A stretch of DNA of 60,133 nt, taken from positions 1-60,133 of the forward strand of contig JAJRTR010000064.1 in assembly GCA_024278215.1 (NCBI GenBank). Reading direction: 5' to 3'. Positions within the stretch are counted from its first letter, which is position 1; the number at the start of each line of letters is the position of its first letter. The position numbers and the translations under genes are program-made. Below, piece after piece: positions 1 to 8,765 of this stretch. Source of the stretch: a bacterium. GTDB lineage: Bacteria; UBP15; UBA6099; JAJRTR01. The notes beneath the pieces are model-generated. The model saw only the letters and a program-made list of their open reading frames with translations, searched no databases and was not told where the DNA came from.

Positions 1-2
1 AA

Positions 3-497
3 GCCGGCTTCAGCTCGGACATTATACTGGGCGACATGGACAGCGTGAGCGACGAGTTGCTCACCACCGGCGCGCTCCTGATCGTCCATGCCTACGAGGG
101 CGGCAACGCCCCGGGCCTCGAGCGGCTCCGGAAACTCGGTGTCGATGCGACTGTGATTCCCTCGATAGGCACGAGCGAAGACCTCGCGCTGCTGCTGGCC
201 CACGAAAAGGGCGCCGAACTCATTGTCATTGTCGGCAGTCATTTCAGCATGGAGGATTTTCTCGCGAAAAACCGCGGCGGCATGGCCAGCACTTTCCTGA
301 CTCGCTTGCGTGTCGGCTCGGTGCTTGTAGACGCCAAGGGCGTGAGCAAACTTTACCAGAATAAACTTAACACGAGCCTGCTGCTGTACCTCGTCGTGGC
401 GGCACTGTTCCCGGTAGCGGCAATCTTCTTTGTGTCGCCCCTGGGCCCGCTCGCACAGCAGTTCCTGAGGCTGATCCGGTTGTTTTTCAACTTCTGA
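3..497 (+). CDS. SteA-like membrane-anchored protein (COG4825), 5' truncated by window edge
   Basis: The frame is open to the left edge: the codons before the first ATG (position 36) read AGFSSDIILGD and run straight into MDSVSDELL, so the gene begins outside the window. The motif DIILGDMDSVSD, the stretch GTSEDLALLLAHEKGAELIV and the block GGMASTFLTRLRVGSVLVDA match what I know of the SteA/COG4825 family. These proteins carry a thiamine-pyrophosphokinase-like fold and a C-terminal membrane anchor, and are linked to cell division in actinobacteria. A hydrophobic helix follows (about LLLYLVVAALFPVAAIFFV), then a short tail. Its role here (envelope or division) is inference. The next gene starts 43 bp downstream on the same strand. 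Confidence 0.75.
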   Translation, partial: AGFSSDIILGDMDSVSDELLTTGALLIVHAYEGGNAPGLERLRKLGVDATVIPSIGTSEDLALLLAHEKGAELIVIVGSHFSMEDFLAKNRGGMASTFLTRLRVGSVLVDAKGVSKLYQNKLNTSLLLYLVVAALFPVAAIFFVSPLGPLAQQFLRLIRLFFNF

Positions 498-540
498 CCG
501 GCTTCAGTTGTTTTGTGAAATGTAACGGTACTGCTAACCG

Positions 541-1929
541 ATGAAACATGATTATATAGAGAAATCCGACTCGTCCGCGGCGCAGAGCCGCGCCCTTGCG
601 CAGGCGCTACGCGGCAGACACTTCGATATTTATAACCCTGGACTAGCCGCCAGAAGCCTCGTGCGTTTGTTTCCACTTGTTCCCGATGCCGCACTCGCCG
701 CGGCGGCCCGCCTGGCGATGGGCAATATCGGTATTTCGCAACAAGCCGCGCACAAGATCAGCACGGGCACCATGGCCGCGTGGGCTGCCGGCCTGTACCC
801 GAAACGCAAATATAATACTATCCTTATCGGCGCGCCCAGCGGCGGTGTCAGCCACATCGGCTCGATCCTCGACGCGCCCTTTCTCACATCTCATTTCCTT
901 TTCTGCTTCAGCGACCTGCGCAATATCGACGACATGAACGCCACGCTCGCGACCGCGAAAAGACTGGCGCGCATCATCGCCCGCCGCAACCCCGGCATAC
1001 ATCTGGTGGCCCACTGCGACCCGATACACGACCGACCGGTTCTCATATTCATAAATCACATTCGCGCAAAACTGCTTTCGGTCCCGCGGGTTTATGAAAA
1101 CTTCATCGCCGAACATCTCGCGCCCGCCGGCACTCTCGCTCTCGTCAATTGCACATACCCGTGGTTGCAATACAGAATAAGTCCGCGCTTCACGTTCCAG
1201 GTGGGCGGTCTCGGTGGCGTACCGGACACCGAGTACATCGAGGGCAGCGAGCGCGTCGACAGGTACTTGAGAAAACATGGCATTACCAAGCAGCGCGGCG
1301 GATGGCGTCTGCGCGTCGGGCGCTACCAGCTCGAGCGGCTGCCCGAGTCCGAGTGGGGCTCGATGCCGCGGTTCAACGACTCGGTTCGTGAGTTCGCGCG
1401 GCGCGGCGGCTACAGAGTCCTGACACTGACAGCCGATCACCCGGACAAATTCGGAGAACTCGCCCTCGAACTGCACATGGAAGCGTCGCGGCGCGACGGC
1501 GTCGAGCCTGCTTACATCTTCGCCGATTGCTTCAACCAGCTCGATCCGGCGGCCAACCTCAAGTCGCGCCTCCTGCCGCTGTGGCTGCCGTATTATTGCG
1601 ACAATTCATTCGCCTATGCCGAAAGGATGCTGAGAAAAGTGACGCCGGACACACTCGCGCTGCTGACTCTGCACCCGTCGTTCGCCGCTCCCTTCGACAT
1701 GCGGCCGCTCGACGACTGGCTCGAACTCTTCACCCGCGCGGGAATACCGCCACGTCTCATCGGGGTGGACAGACACCGCTTCCCGCACGACATCAGCAAC
1801 GTACACGACTTCGGACGCCAGCTCCGCAACTTCGTCCGCACACACAACGACCCTGTCCGCGCCCGTCTCGACTCCGGCACACTCGCCGACGCGGCGCAAC
1901 GCATCGGAATTGTTGTCGACGAACAATGA
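541..1929 (+). CDS. Conserved-looking hypothetical protein, 462 aa
   Basis: I do not recognise this protein. It has no signal peptide and no clear membrane segment. The sequence includes a glycine-rich turn (LIGAPSGGVSHIGSILDAP near residues 98-115), a VNCTYPWLQYRISPRFTFQVGGLGG segment mid-protein, and several Cys/His/Asp residues (AHCDPIHDRP, FADCFNQLDP). Codon use and GC-rich third positions match the neighbouring genes, and the overlapping antisense frames are clearly shadows. It follows the SteA-like gene by 43 bp and may be co-transcribed, so it could be a cytoplasmic partner or simply a neighbour. No function is proposed. Confidence 0.7.
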   Translation: MKHDYIEKSDSSAAQSRALAQALRGRHFDIYNPGLAARSLVRLFPLVPDAALAAAARLAMGNIGISQQAAHKISTGTMAAWAAGLYPKRKYNTILIGAPSGGVSHIGSILDAPFLTSHFLFCFSDLRNIDDMNATLATAKRLARIIARRNPGIHLVAHCDPIHDRPVLIFINHIRAKLLSVPRVYENFIAEHLAPAGTLALVNCTYPWLQYRISPRFTFQVGGLGGVPDTEYIEGSERVDRYLRKHGITKQRGGWRLRVGRYQLERLPESEWGSMPRFNDSVREFARRGGYRVLTLTADHPDKFGELALELHMEASRRDGVEPAYIFADCFNQLDPAANLKSRLLPLWLPYYCDNSFAYAERMLRKVTPDTLALLTLHPSFAAPFDMRPLDDWLELFTRAGIPPRLIGVDRHRFPHDISNVHDFGRQLRNFVRTHNDPVRARLDSGTLADAAQRIGIVVDEQ

Positions 1930-1939
1930 AAGCGGGATT

Positions 1940-1968
1940 AAAAAAAAGGCCCCCTTTGTCGAGGGGGC
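1940..1968 (-). terminator. Rho-independent terminator, strongest on minus strand
   Basis: There is a perfect 7-bp stem, GCCCCCT (1949-1955) and AGGGGGC (1962-1968), with loop TTGTCG. On the minus strand it is followed by eight T residues (the A-run at 1940-1947), a classical intrinsic terminator. It would end minus-strand transcripts coming from the LbtU/DUF4198 operon. On the plus strand it lies 20 bp after the 462-aa gene, so it may act in both directions. Confidence 0.75.
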
Positions 1969-2001
1969 GAGTTTATATATGGAGGCATAAAAAAAACCTG
2001 A

Positions 2002-2063
2002 GAGTCAATTGCAAAATTATGTTTGAAGCCGACCGCGGCAGAACAGAATTTTGCAAGCGACTC
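2002..2063. repeat. Family A terminal-inverted-repeat element, internally deleted copy (62 bp)
   Basis: The left end reads GAGTCAATTGCAAAATTATG and the right end AGAATTTTGCAAGCGACTC. These match the two different termini of the full 178-bp family A copies at 11242-11419 and 55502-55679, with the centre missing. The remaining gap sequence 2064-2216 holds nothing I can identify. Confidence 0.7.
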
Positions 2064-2216
2064 ATTTGTAAGGCGCGTCCGGGTTTTGAGTGGCAACCCC
2101 AATATATGGCGGCACACTTTTTTGCAGACCGGTGCGTGGGAAAACGCTTAAGAGCGTGGTTCTATGTGCTGCTTCGAGTGTTTTCCATAATAATTCCACC
2201 GGTCGGCAATCCCTAC

Positions 2217-3368
2217 TTAAAAGCCGACAGCGAGTTGAGTTGTCAGTGCCTGACGCCGCCTGACGCCTGAAGGCGAGAAATCACTGTCGAATGTTCCATA
2301 CAGATATTCGGCGGAAAGCATTGTATCATCACCGATGGTCCATGAACAGCCCAGACCGTACTGCGACTTCGGGAAATCCGCGTATTCGCTTGTTCCTTCA
2401 TACTTTAGAGCGAGTTCGAACGACTCGCCGAACACTCTGGCGACTTCGAGATTCCATGCGGCGGGCCTGTCGCCGGAGCCGTCGGCATCCACATCGAGGT
2501 CCCGCGCGTCGAAACGCCCGAGCGCACCGATATACTCGCTGTTCGCGCTCCAGGAGCCTGCCGACCAGTCCATGTCAAGCCCGAGCCCGCCGACCCTTTT
2601 GTTGAGTATCGCACCGGTCCCGCCGAGCAACTCGCCGTCGGTATCGGCGATGTCGGAATAGTATTGCACACTGAAATCGAGCGCTCTGTTTTCAGATGCT
2701 GTCACGCTGAAATCGAGCCGCAGTCCATAGTCATTTATATTATCGCTCGCCGCGACGCGGTCCACATCGCCGTTGGCAATCGCAAATGTTAACTGGAACG
2801 CTGAGGTCGGATGCGCGGACACCTGCAAGCCGCTCTGCTGCGTCTCTCCAAGCTCATGTGTCAACGGGTCGCTAATGAAATGAGTATCGAATGTGCCGAA
2901 CGGCATATAGAACCGGCCCGCTGTCAGGTCGAACCTGTTTCCTGCCCAGGTGACGCTTCCCTCATCCACATCGATCGGTTCCGTGTCGTCTTCTTCCCAG
3001 AGCAGAACGATGTTGCCTGTCAGCCTGTCGTTTATCGCAGCCTCGAGTCCGAGCCCGAGTGTCGCCAGCACAATATCCGAATTCTTCGCTGTGCCGCCGC
3101 CATAAAGCTTTTCCCCGGCATACGACGCCTCGACTTCCAGCACACCCGACAGTGTAATCCTGTCTCCAATATTCGTCTGCCCCTCTTTCTCAGCAGCTTC
3201 GCCCGGAATCACCACACCGGACTTTTCGAGAAGTTCCTCCAGCCGCTCGATCCGCTTCTCCAGCGTCCTTACGTGATCGTCTGTCGCGTCGCCGTATGCA
3301 ATCACGGGCGAGACACACAATATCACAATCATGCAAAGTGTATAAATCGCGTTATTTCTCTTTTTCAT
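2217..3368 (-). CDS. LbtU-type outer-membrane porin
   Basis: The start at 3368 (MKKRNNAIYT) is chosen because GGGGAG lies just upstream and a signal peptide follows directly (TLCMIVILCVSPVIAYG); a longer frame to 3449 lacks these. The mature protein begins with a short coiled coil (RTLEKRIERLEELLEKSG). It then has alternating beta-strand sequence typical of a porin and ends in a terminal phenylalanine (LTTQLAVGF), the usual outer-membrane insertion signature. The layout and motifs such as LTAGRFYMPFGTFDTHFISDPLT resemble the LbtU siderophore porin family. The adjacent upstream gene encodes a DUF4198/NikM-like periplasmic protein 109 bp away, suggesting a two-gene metal or metallophore uptake operon (inference). 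About 383 aa. Confidence 0.75.
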   Translation of the reverse strand: MKKRNNAIYTLCMIVILCVSPVIAYGDATDDHVRTLEKRIERLEELLEKSGVVIPGEAAEKEGQTNIGDRITLSGVLEVEASYAGEKLYGGGTAKNSDIVLATLGLGLEAAINDRLTGNIVLLWEEDDTEPIDVDEGSVTWAGNRFDLTAGRFYMPFGTFDTHFISDPLTHELGETQQSGLQVSAHPTSAFQLTFAIANGDVDRVAASDNINDYGLRLDFSVTASENRALDFSVQYYSDIADTDGELLGGTGAILNKRVGGLGLDMDWSAGSWSANSEYIGALGRFDARDLDVDADGSGDRPAAWNLEVARVFGESFELALKYEGTSEYADFPKSQYGLGCSWTIGDDTMLSAEYLYGTFDSDFSPSGVRRRQALTTQLAVGF

Positions 3369-3476
3369 AACTCCCCTCTCCATATACTTGCAACAACCGG
3401 ATTCCCGGAGGCACCGTCTTCCGGAAACGATGTCCTGTGCCGCAATCACATTTTCCTTTTATTTCACCGGTTCGCA

Positions 3477-4244
3477 CTATTTCATGTCCGTGACATGGAC
3501 CCACATCAGCGCGCCGATCTCTATCGGCTTATCCTTGCCGTCCGGGCCCTTCATCGTCTTGTCGGATTCGCTCAGGGCCGCGAAAGCCCACCATCCCGCG
3601 CGCGGCATCGCATAGGCGAACACTCCGTTCCCGTCCGCCTTGATAACCTGTGTCACAAACGGTCCCGAAGGCGCAGTAATTTTTCCGCCCTTGTTGTAGT
3701 ACTCGACCTCGATCTCCGCATAGGGTACAGGCTTTCCGTCGAGCTTGACGATTCCGCGAAAGAGATTCCCCGTCCACAATCCGTAGGGGCGCACCAGCGG
3801 AACTATCTCCGCCTTGAGCCCCACTTCCGCGTCCCAACCCAGTTCAAGCCCCATTGCGTTCACAACAACTTTTGTATAATGGACAATGAAGGTATCTTCG
3901 GACGGTTCCCAGTATGGCGACGGTTCCACATAAAACACATGGTCGCCCGGCCTTTTTATTTTGTAATCAGCCCTGAATGTCGAATAACCGCCTTTTTTTA
4001 CAGGAACAAGCGAATCGAGAAGGTTCGTCTTTTTCCCTCTTGCAAGTACCCCGAACTGAACAGGTTTCTCCATATTCATCAGTGGCCCGGCAAAAGGATG
4101 GAAAAACAGAATATCCAGAGTAATGTTCTTATTGCCTTCCGCCGTCACGATGTCCGTGGATGGAATAATACCCTGGAAGTGCGCCTCAGCTACCCCCACT
4201 GCCAATAAAACCATCATACTTGCCAACACTGCTATCCTCTTCAT
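3477..4244 (-). CDS. DUF4198 (NikM-like) periplasmic protein, possible metal uptake
   Basis: This is a 255-aa protein with a clear signal peptide ([21 protein letters not shown]) and a mature N-terminal histidine (HFQGIIPS), as is usual for DUF4198/COG5266 proteins, which often bind a metal through that residue. The motifs [15 protein letters not shown] and [21 protein letters not shown] are diagnostic of the family. Relatives act as the periplasmic component of nickel/cobalt uptake, or sit next to TonB-dependent and porin-type receptors. It is first in the operon with the LbtU-type porin and lies behind the palindrome at 4318-4342. The exact metal is not shown by the sequence. Confidence 0.8.
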   Translation of the reverse strand: MKRIAVLASMMVLLAVGVAEAHFQGIIPSTDIVTAEGNKNITLDILFFHPFAGPLMNMEKPVQFGVLARGKKTNLLDSLVPVKKGGYSTFRADYKIKRPGDHVFYVEPSPYWEPSEDTFIVHYTKVVVNAMGLELGWDAEVGLKAEIVPLVRPYGLWTGNLFRGIVKLDGKPVPYAEIEVEYYNKGGKITAPSGPFVTQVIKADGNGVFAYAMPRAGWWAFAALSESDKTMKGPDGKDKPIEIGALMWVHVTDMK

Positions 4245-4317
4245 GCAATACCTCCCTTTTTGGACTGGTGGCCGAGCGAGAACCTGCTCCTGCCGGATGT
4301 GCGCAAAGCGCCCGTTG

Positions 4318-4342
4318 TGTTACGTTTGTGTAAAACATAACA
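4318..4342. promoter_or_regulatory. Palindromic operator candidate upstream of the DUF4198-porin operon
   Basis: The arms TGTTACGTTT and AAACATAACA form a 10-5-10 inverted repeat with a single mismatch. It lies 74 bp upstream of the DUF4198 start in an otherwise unremarkable 200-bp gap. Position and symmetry suit a dimeric metal-responsive repressor; no particular regulator family is established. Confidence 0.45.
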
Positions 4343-4445
4343 TCCACCGGCTATTGTAACCGGCAAAACCCGCAAAATCAATGGTTACGAAAATATTTTT
4401 CGTGTGATCCGCCTGTCATGCCGCAATCGGGGGTTAGTGTGTGTA

Positions 4446-5807
4446 TCAATACAACTGCAGGATGCCGATGCTGAATTCGTCGCGGTCGAAGATATCCTCG
4501 ACGCCCAGCATGAGATAGCCGTTGTCGGTCACAGGATAGCCCGCGCGAAGGTTAAGTTGCAGATTGTTGGGGTCGAACAACTCGCCGTTGTAGAAGTACT
4601 TTTTCATTTTATATTCGAAGCTCATACCAAGTTTGCTGTCTTTCAGGCCGAAGCGATACCACAGGTCGGGTTTGCCGCCGTTGATGCCGAACTGTAAGTT
4701 TGTCGTCTTGTCTTCGCCGAGATTGTCGAATCCCAGGAGATAGAAGACATCGGATTTGGGTGGGAAAATACGCACATTCATGTTTGCTCGGTAGAGGTCT
4801 TTTTTCGTGTTGTAGCGGAACTCGAAGTCGGGTTTGAATTCCGTGTCGTTGATGGATTCGAGCATACCGGTGAAACTGCTGATCGCCCTGTCCGCGTTTT
4901 CCATAGTCGATTTTGTGCTCTTTATTGTACCGCGGATATCGTTGATGACTTCCTCGTCGGAAGTGATTTTATTGATGGAATCCGTGATACTTTGGATATT
5001 GGCCATCGAGACGTCGAGTTTCGCCACGATCTCCTTGAGTTGTTTTTTGACCTCTTCGTCGCCGATGACGTCGTTCGCGTTGCCTATGACTTTATCCACA
5101 TCGAGTATCACTTCGTTCGCGTTGCTCAGAAGCACGTCCACCTGTCCGGCGGAGCCTTTCAATTGCTCGGTGATATCCCTGATGTTCCGTATGGATGCGT
5201 CGATATTGTCCTTGTTGTCGTAGCCGGTCTGGTTGAGGAGTTTCGCCAGTTCGTAGGCTTCCTCCGTGGTTTTCCGGACATTCTCGGTAATATCGAGAAT
5301 ATTCTTTTCCAGCGTGTCGTTCTGGACGATGCCCTTGACCTCCGCGAGTATGTCGTTCAATTGCAGAAGCGCGCGTTGCGCTTCGTTCATGATTTCCGGT
5401 ATCGAAGCCGGCGACTGCGTGTCCTCGATAGTTTCGCCCGGCTGGTAGTATTCGAACGGCTGCTCCGGATTCTCCGGTTTAGTGATATTGAGTATATTAT
5501 CCTGGAGGAAGCCGATGCTGATAGCGAACTGTGAATGTTTCAGTATCTTCTTGCCCTCATCGATTCTCAGGTGGAGGACGGCTTTGCCGTCGGGGCGCAG
5601 GGAGATGTCGCCCACGGAGCCTATCTTGACGCCTGAAAGCCAGACGGCGTCGCCCTTGCCGAGCCCCTGTATGTTATCGTAAACGACATTGAGTTCGTAG
5701 CTGTTTTCGTCGGAGTAGACAAAGGTTTTCAGCCTGCTGTATGCTGTAACGAGAACAGCAACGGCGATAATGATGCCCACCCCGACTTTGAAATATTGAG
5801 AGATCAT
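4446..5807 (-). CDS. mlaD: MlaD-family (MCE domain) lipid transport protein with C-terminal barrel-like domain
   Basis: The start at 5807 forms an ATGA overlap with the mlaF stop, which fixes it over a frame that runs seven codons longer. Residues ~5-25 are one membrane anchor (FKVGVGIIIAVAVLVTAYS). The MCE domain follows (YDNIQGLGKGDAVWLSGVKIG, the usual gly-rich turn). After it comes a ~180-residue helical coiled-coil region rich in I/V heptads and Asn/Asp. The last ~130 residues are alternating aromatic/polar strands (WYRFGLKDSKLGMSFEYKM, LQLNLRAGYPV, YLMLGVEDIF) ending in LQLY, which looks like an outer-membrane beta barrel. MlaD proteins carry phospholipids between the membranes with the MlaE permease and MlaF ATPase encoded just upstream. 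E. coli MlaD is about 180 aa; this one is ~453. Confidence 0.88.
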   Translation of the reverse strand: MISQYFKVGVGIIIAVAVLVTAYSRLKTFVYSDENSYELNVVYDNIQGLGKGDAVWLSGVKIGSVGDISLRPDGKAVLHLRIDEGKKILKHSQFAISIGFLQDNILNITKPENPEQPFEYYQPGETIEDTQSPASIPEIMNEAQRALLQLNDILAEVKGIVQNDTLEKNILDITENVRKTTEEAYELAKLLNQTGYDNKDNIDASIRNIRDITEQLKGSAGQVDVLLSNANEVILDVDKVIGNANDVIGDEEVKKQLKEIVAKLDVSMANIQSITDSINKITSDEEVINDIRGTIKSTKSTMENADRAISSFTGMLESINDTEFKPDFEFRYNTKKDLYRANMNVRIFPPKSDVFYLLGFDNLGEDKTTNLQFGINGGKPDLWYRFGLKDSKLGMSFEYKMKKYFYNGELFDPNNLQLNLRAGYPVTDNGYLMLGVEDIFDRDEFSIGILQLY

Positions 5808-6559
5808 GTCCCCGCCCCCTTTTCGCAACTGCCCGTGTGCATCGCGTCCATGAACTCGCGAAGATGCGGATTCGTATCTGATTTCAGTATCTCTTTTGTT
5901 CCTTCGACAATAATCTTTCTGTCGTGGATCATATACAGCCTGTCGCCGGCCATTTCGACAACGCCCATATCGTGTGTGACGACAATGGAAGTCGTTTCAT
6001 AGCGCGCGCGCATTTTCAATATAAGTTTCGTGACAGTGGCGGTGAGTATCGGATCGAGGCCGGTGGTGGGTTCGTCGTAGAGTAGAATTTTCGGATGCAG
6101 CGCGATAGCTCGCGCGATGCCCACTCTGCGCCTCATGCCGCCGCTTAGCTCCGATGGCCATTTTTCCTCGACACCATCGAGCCCGACCGCGTCGAGCCTG
6201 TCGGCCACTATCTCACGTATCTCTTTTTCGCTCTTTTTCGTGTGCCGCCGCAGCGCGAAGGCCACGTTCTCGCGCACATTCATCGAGTCGAAAAGCGCGC
6301 CTTCCTGAAACACCATTCCCATATATTTCCTGACCGAATTCATACTTGTGTCACTCAGCGTGTCGGTCCTTGTGCCGTTTATGTGTATCTCGCCGCCCTG
6401 GACGGGTATCAAGCCCATAATCGCACGTAGCAGAGTGCTCTTGCCCGTGCCGCTGCCGCCGATAATCGTCACTATCTCGCCCTCGTCGATGTGCAGGCTT
6501 ATGCCGTCAAGCACCCGGTTGCGCCCGAAAGCGATTGTCAGATTGTCTATTTCTATCAT
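5804..6559 (-). CDS. mlaF: MlaF-type ABC transporter ATPase
   Basis: This is the ATP-binding subunit of the Mla phospholipid transporter. It has Walker A GGSGTGKST near residue 35, the ABC signature ELSGGMRRRVGIARAIA, Walker B ILLYDEPTTGLDP and the switch histidine in VVTHDMG. The first ATG, MIEIDNLTIAFG at 6559, is preferred over a TTG-initiated extension to 6598 because it gives the normal ~251-residue length. The stop overlaps the mlaD start by 4 bp (ATGA), implying translational coupling. An 85-bp gap with a small hairpin separates it from mlaE. Confidence 0.9.
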   Translation of the reverse strand: MIEIDNLTIAFGRNRVLDGISLHIDEGEIVTIIGGSGTGKSTLLRAIMGLIPVQGGEIHINGTRTDTLSDTSMNSVRKYMGMVFQEGALFDSMNVRENVAFALRRHTKKSEKEIREIVADRLDAVGLDGVEEKWPSELSGGMRRRVGIARAIALHPKILLYDEPTTGLDPILTATVTKLILKMRARYETTSIVVTHDMGVVEMAGDRLYMIHDRKIIVEGTKEILKSDTNPHLREFMDAMHTGSCEKGAGT

Positions 6560-6617
6560 AATTTCACTTTGTTGCGTTACAAGCTGGAACGGTCGCAACC
6601 TGCACAGGTGAAATAAC

Positions 6618-6640
6618 GCGGGTTAACGATCAGAACCCGC
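6618..6640. other. Intercistronic hairpin between mlaE and mlaF
   Basis: The perfect stem GCGGGTT (6618-6624) and AACCCGC (6634-6640) has a 9-nt loop. Part of it (GGTGAAATAACGCGGGTTAA) resembles the family C hairpins found elsewhere in the window. There is no T-run, so it is more likely an mRNA stability element or repeat remnant than a terminator. Confidence 0.4.
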
Positions 6641-6644
6641 CGTC

Positions 6645-7424
6645 TCAGAACAGCATCAGGTCAAGCACATAATTCAGCGCGAATATCGCGACCATACCGT
6701 ACACCACGGCGTTTGTCGTCGCGCGGCCCACACCGAACGCGCCGCCCGTCGTGAACATGCCCTCGACACAACCCACCAGCGAGATGGCCACGGCGAAAAC
6801 ACCGCTCTTTATCAGCGCGGCGGTCACATCGGATGTTTCCACGAATTCGGGAATAAACTTGTAATAGGACGCCCATTCTATCGAGCCGCCGCTCACGAGG
6901 TTGGCGATCCAGTATCCCGCCATTATCCCCTCAAGACACGCGAGAACCGACAACACGGGAATCATGATGAACAGCGCCGTCATTCGCGGCACAACGAGGT
7001 ATTGAACAGGATTCGTCGCGAGCGAGCGCAAAGCGTCTATCTGGTCCGTGACCTTCATCGTGCCGAGTTCCGACGCGATAGACGACCCCACACGACCCGC
7101 CATAACAACCGCTGTCAGCATCGGCCCCAGCTCGCGCACCATTACATAGGCTATGCCGCCACCCACAAAATGGAGTGTGCCGAAACGCATCGCCTGCGTC
7201 GTGATCTGAAGCGACAGCATCATACCCGTGAATCCCACCACAAGGAAAACTATAGGGATCGAATTTATTCCCATATTCGACATCTGGAAAATGGTCAGCC
7301 GCCAGTCGACTGCAAGCCGCGCAAGGTAGTAAATCGTCGTCGCAAACATGACGCCCACCTTGCCGACATACTCGACAGGGCCGATCAGCCACTCCGGAAT
7401 AAAGTCCTCGAGCCGTTCGTTCAT
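6645..7424 (-). CDS. mlaE: MlaE-type phospholipid ABC permease
   Basis: This is a 259-aa integral membrane protein with an amphipathic N-terminal helix and about five membrane segments. Hallmark MlaE stretches are VMVRELGPMLTAVVMAGRVGSSIASELGTMKVTDQIDAL and the C-terminal VGCVEGMFTTGGAFGVGRATTNAVV. The family pairs with MlaF and an MCE protein to move phospholipids between inner and outer membranes. It is the first gene of a three-gene minus-strand cluster mlaE-mlaF-mlaD; no mlaB or mlaC is visible here. Confidence 0.9.
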   Translation of the reverse strand: MNERLEDFIPEWLIGPVEYVGKVGVMFATTIYYLARLAVDWRLTIFQMSNMGINSIPIVFLVVGFTGMMLSLQITTQAMRFGTLHFVGGGIAYVMVRELGPMLTAVVMAGRVGSSIASELGTMKVTDQIDALRSLATNPVQYLVVPRMTALFIMIPVLSVLACLEGIMAGYWIANLVSGGSIEWASYYKFIPEFVETSDVTAALIKSGVFAVAISLVGCVEGMFTTGGAFGVGRATTNAVVYGMVAIFALNYVLDLMLF

Positions 7425-7616
7425 ATCAAAATATTATCCATTTAACAGACTTATTTTTTTCTATTATTGTTGTAGAGGGGATATTTGTAATTTCACTTTG
7501 ACCCGGCAACAGGTATTATGCCCGGGAAAAGAGCAATAGAAAACACTATTTCCCGGGGCCGAGGTCCGCAATTGGCTCATAAAGTATGCAAAAAACATTA
7601 TGGGTGAAATATTAAT

Positions 7617-8633
7617 TCAGAACGTCACGTGGTGTTTGAAGAATTCCTTGAATTCTTTAAATTCGGCGAGTATTTTGCGAAGGCCGTGTATGACGGAGAG
7701 TTCGGGGTTTTCGATCATGTTTATTTTCATTTGCAGTTTTTCTTCGAGATAGGGTTCGAGTCCTTTGAGCCGGGCGGTGCCGCCTGTGAGGAACATGCCT
7801 CTGAAGAAGATGTCTTCGTAGAGTTCGGGCGGTGTCTGTTCGAGCACTTCGACGACGCCGTCGAGAATCGGTTCTATGGCCTGGCGGTTGAACTCGGCGA
7901 GTGAGCTGAAGGGGATGCGGACTTCCTTGAAGCCGGATTCGCCGGATTCGTGTTTGCGTTTTATCAGCATGTTTCCTTCGTTGGTTTTATCTACGCCGGC
8001 CTCGATCTTGGCTTTTACGGCGTCTTCCCGGCCGCACAGGACGCCGAATGTCATTTCCATGACGCGATGGATGGTTGCGGAGAGGTCGTCGCCGCCGATC
8101 TGGAGTGTTTTGCCGACGATGATTTCGTTGGAGGCGAGAACGGAGATGTTTGTTGTGCCTGCGCCGATGTCGACGACGAGGCTGCCGCGCGGGTCGTTCA
8201 GGTTGCCGGCTATGCCGACGTAAGACGCGAGGTTGCAGGGCACGAGATATATCTGGCCCGCGCCGGCTTCGCGGCCCGCGTCGCATAGCGCGCGTTCTTC
8301 CACGGAGTTGAGTTCGATGGGTACGGCGGCGACGATCATGGGACGCAACATGCGGGGAGGACGCATACCGTGCGAGAAGACGCGCCGGAGATAGAATTTC
8401 GTGGCGGCGTAGTCGGCGATGGCACCGCGCATTACGGGGCGCACGATGTCGTAGCCGGTGCCGAGTTTTCCCACGCGCTCCGCGGCTTCTTTGCCTGTGT
8501 AAGTGACACGGTTGTTTTTCGCGTCGGCCACCATGACTGTGGGCTCGTTGTAGCATATACGGCCAACTGTCGCGAGTACGGTTTTCCCCGTCCCGAGGTC
8601 CAGTCCGAGCCTTGGTATTATGTGTGGCAGCAT
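7617..8633 (-). CDS. mreB: MreB-family actin-like cell-shape protein
   Basis: The 338-aa protein has the actin/HSP70 nucleotide-binding signatures of MreB: phosphate-1 LGLDLGTGKTVLATVGR followed by NEPTVMVAD, phosphate-2 LVVDIGAGTTNISV, and adenosine motif MFLTGGTARLKGLEPYL. The conserved RPVMRGAIADY block is also present. MreB forms membrane-associated filaments that organise side-wall peptidoglycan synthesis. It lacks mreC/mreD neighbours and the C-terminus ends in a charged FKEFKEFFKHH tail, so it could be an MreB paralogue rather than the only copy. It is divergent enough from textbook MreB (DLGTG rather than DLGTAN) that I keep the family name with some caution. Confidence 0.8.
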   Translation of the reverse strand: MLPHIIPRLGLDLGTGKTVLATVGRICYNEPTVMVADAKNNRVTYTGKEAAERVGKLGTGYDIVRPVMRGAIADYAATKFYLRRVFSHGMRPPRMLRPMIVAAVPIELNSVEERALCDAGREAGAGQIYLVPCNLASYVGIAGNLNDPRGSLVVDIGAGTTNISVLASNEIIVGKTLQIGGDDLSATIHRVMEMTFGVLCGREDAVKAKIEAGVDKTNEGNMLIKRKHESGESGFKEVRIPFSSLAEFNRQAIEPILDGVVEVLEQTPPELYEDIFFRGMFLTGGTARLKGLEPYLEEKLQMKINMIENPELSVIHGLRKILAEFKEFKEFFKHHVTF

Positions 8634-8650
8634 CTTTGCTCCATGCGGTC

Positions 8651-8681
8651 GTTAACCCGGATTTCTCACCAGGAAATCCGG
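8651..8681 (-). repeat. Family C hairpin repeat
   Basis: Read on the minus strand: CCGGATTTCCTGGTGAGAAA followed by TCCGGGTTAAC, a stem-loop shared with copies at 8809, 13470, 14543, 37395 and 49993. It lies in the gap between wecB and mreB, with no T-run. Confidence 0.6.
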
Positions 8682-8765
8682 AAAATCGCGATAACGCCTA
8701 TTATACTGCGTTGCAGCGGCGATTCGGGATCGGTCACATACTAACAGTATGCTCCCTCACCACTC

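Noticed and set aside
2811-4208. Long plus-strand open frame (465 codons) opposite the LbtU and DUF4198 genes
   Set aside because: It crosses two well-supported minus-strand genes, has no family motif and an odd His/Arg-rich composition; it is an antisense shadow.
5090-5099. DnaA-box match TTTATCCACA
   Set aside because: Single occurrence inside the mlaD coding region; expected by chance.
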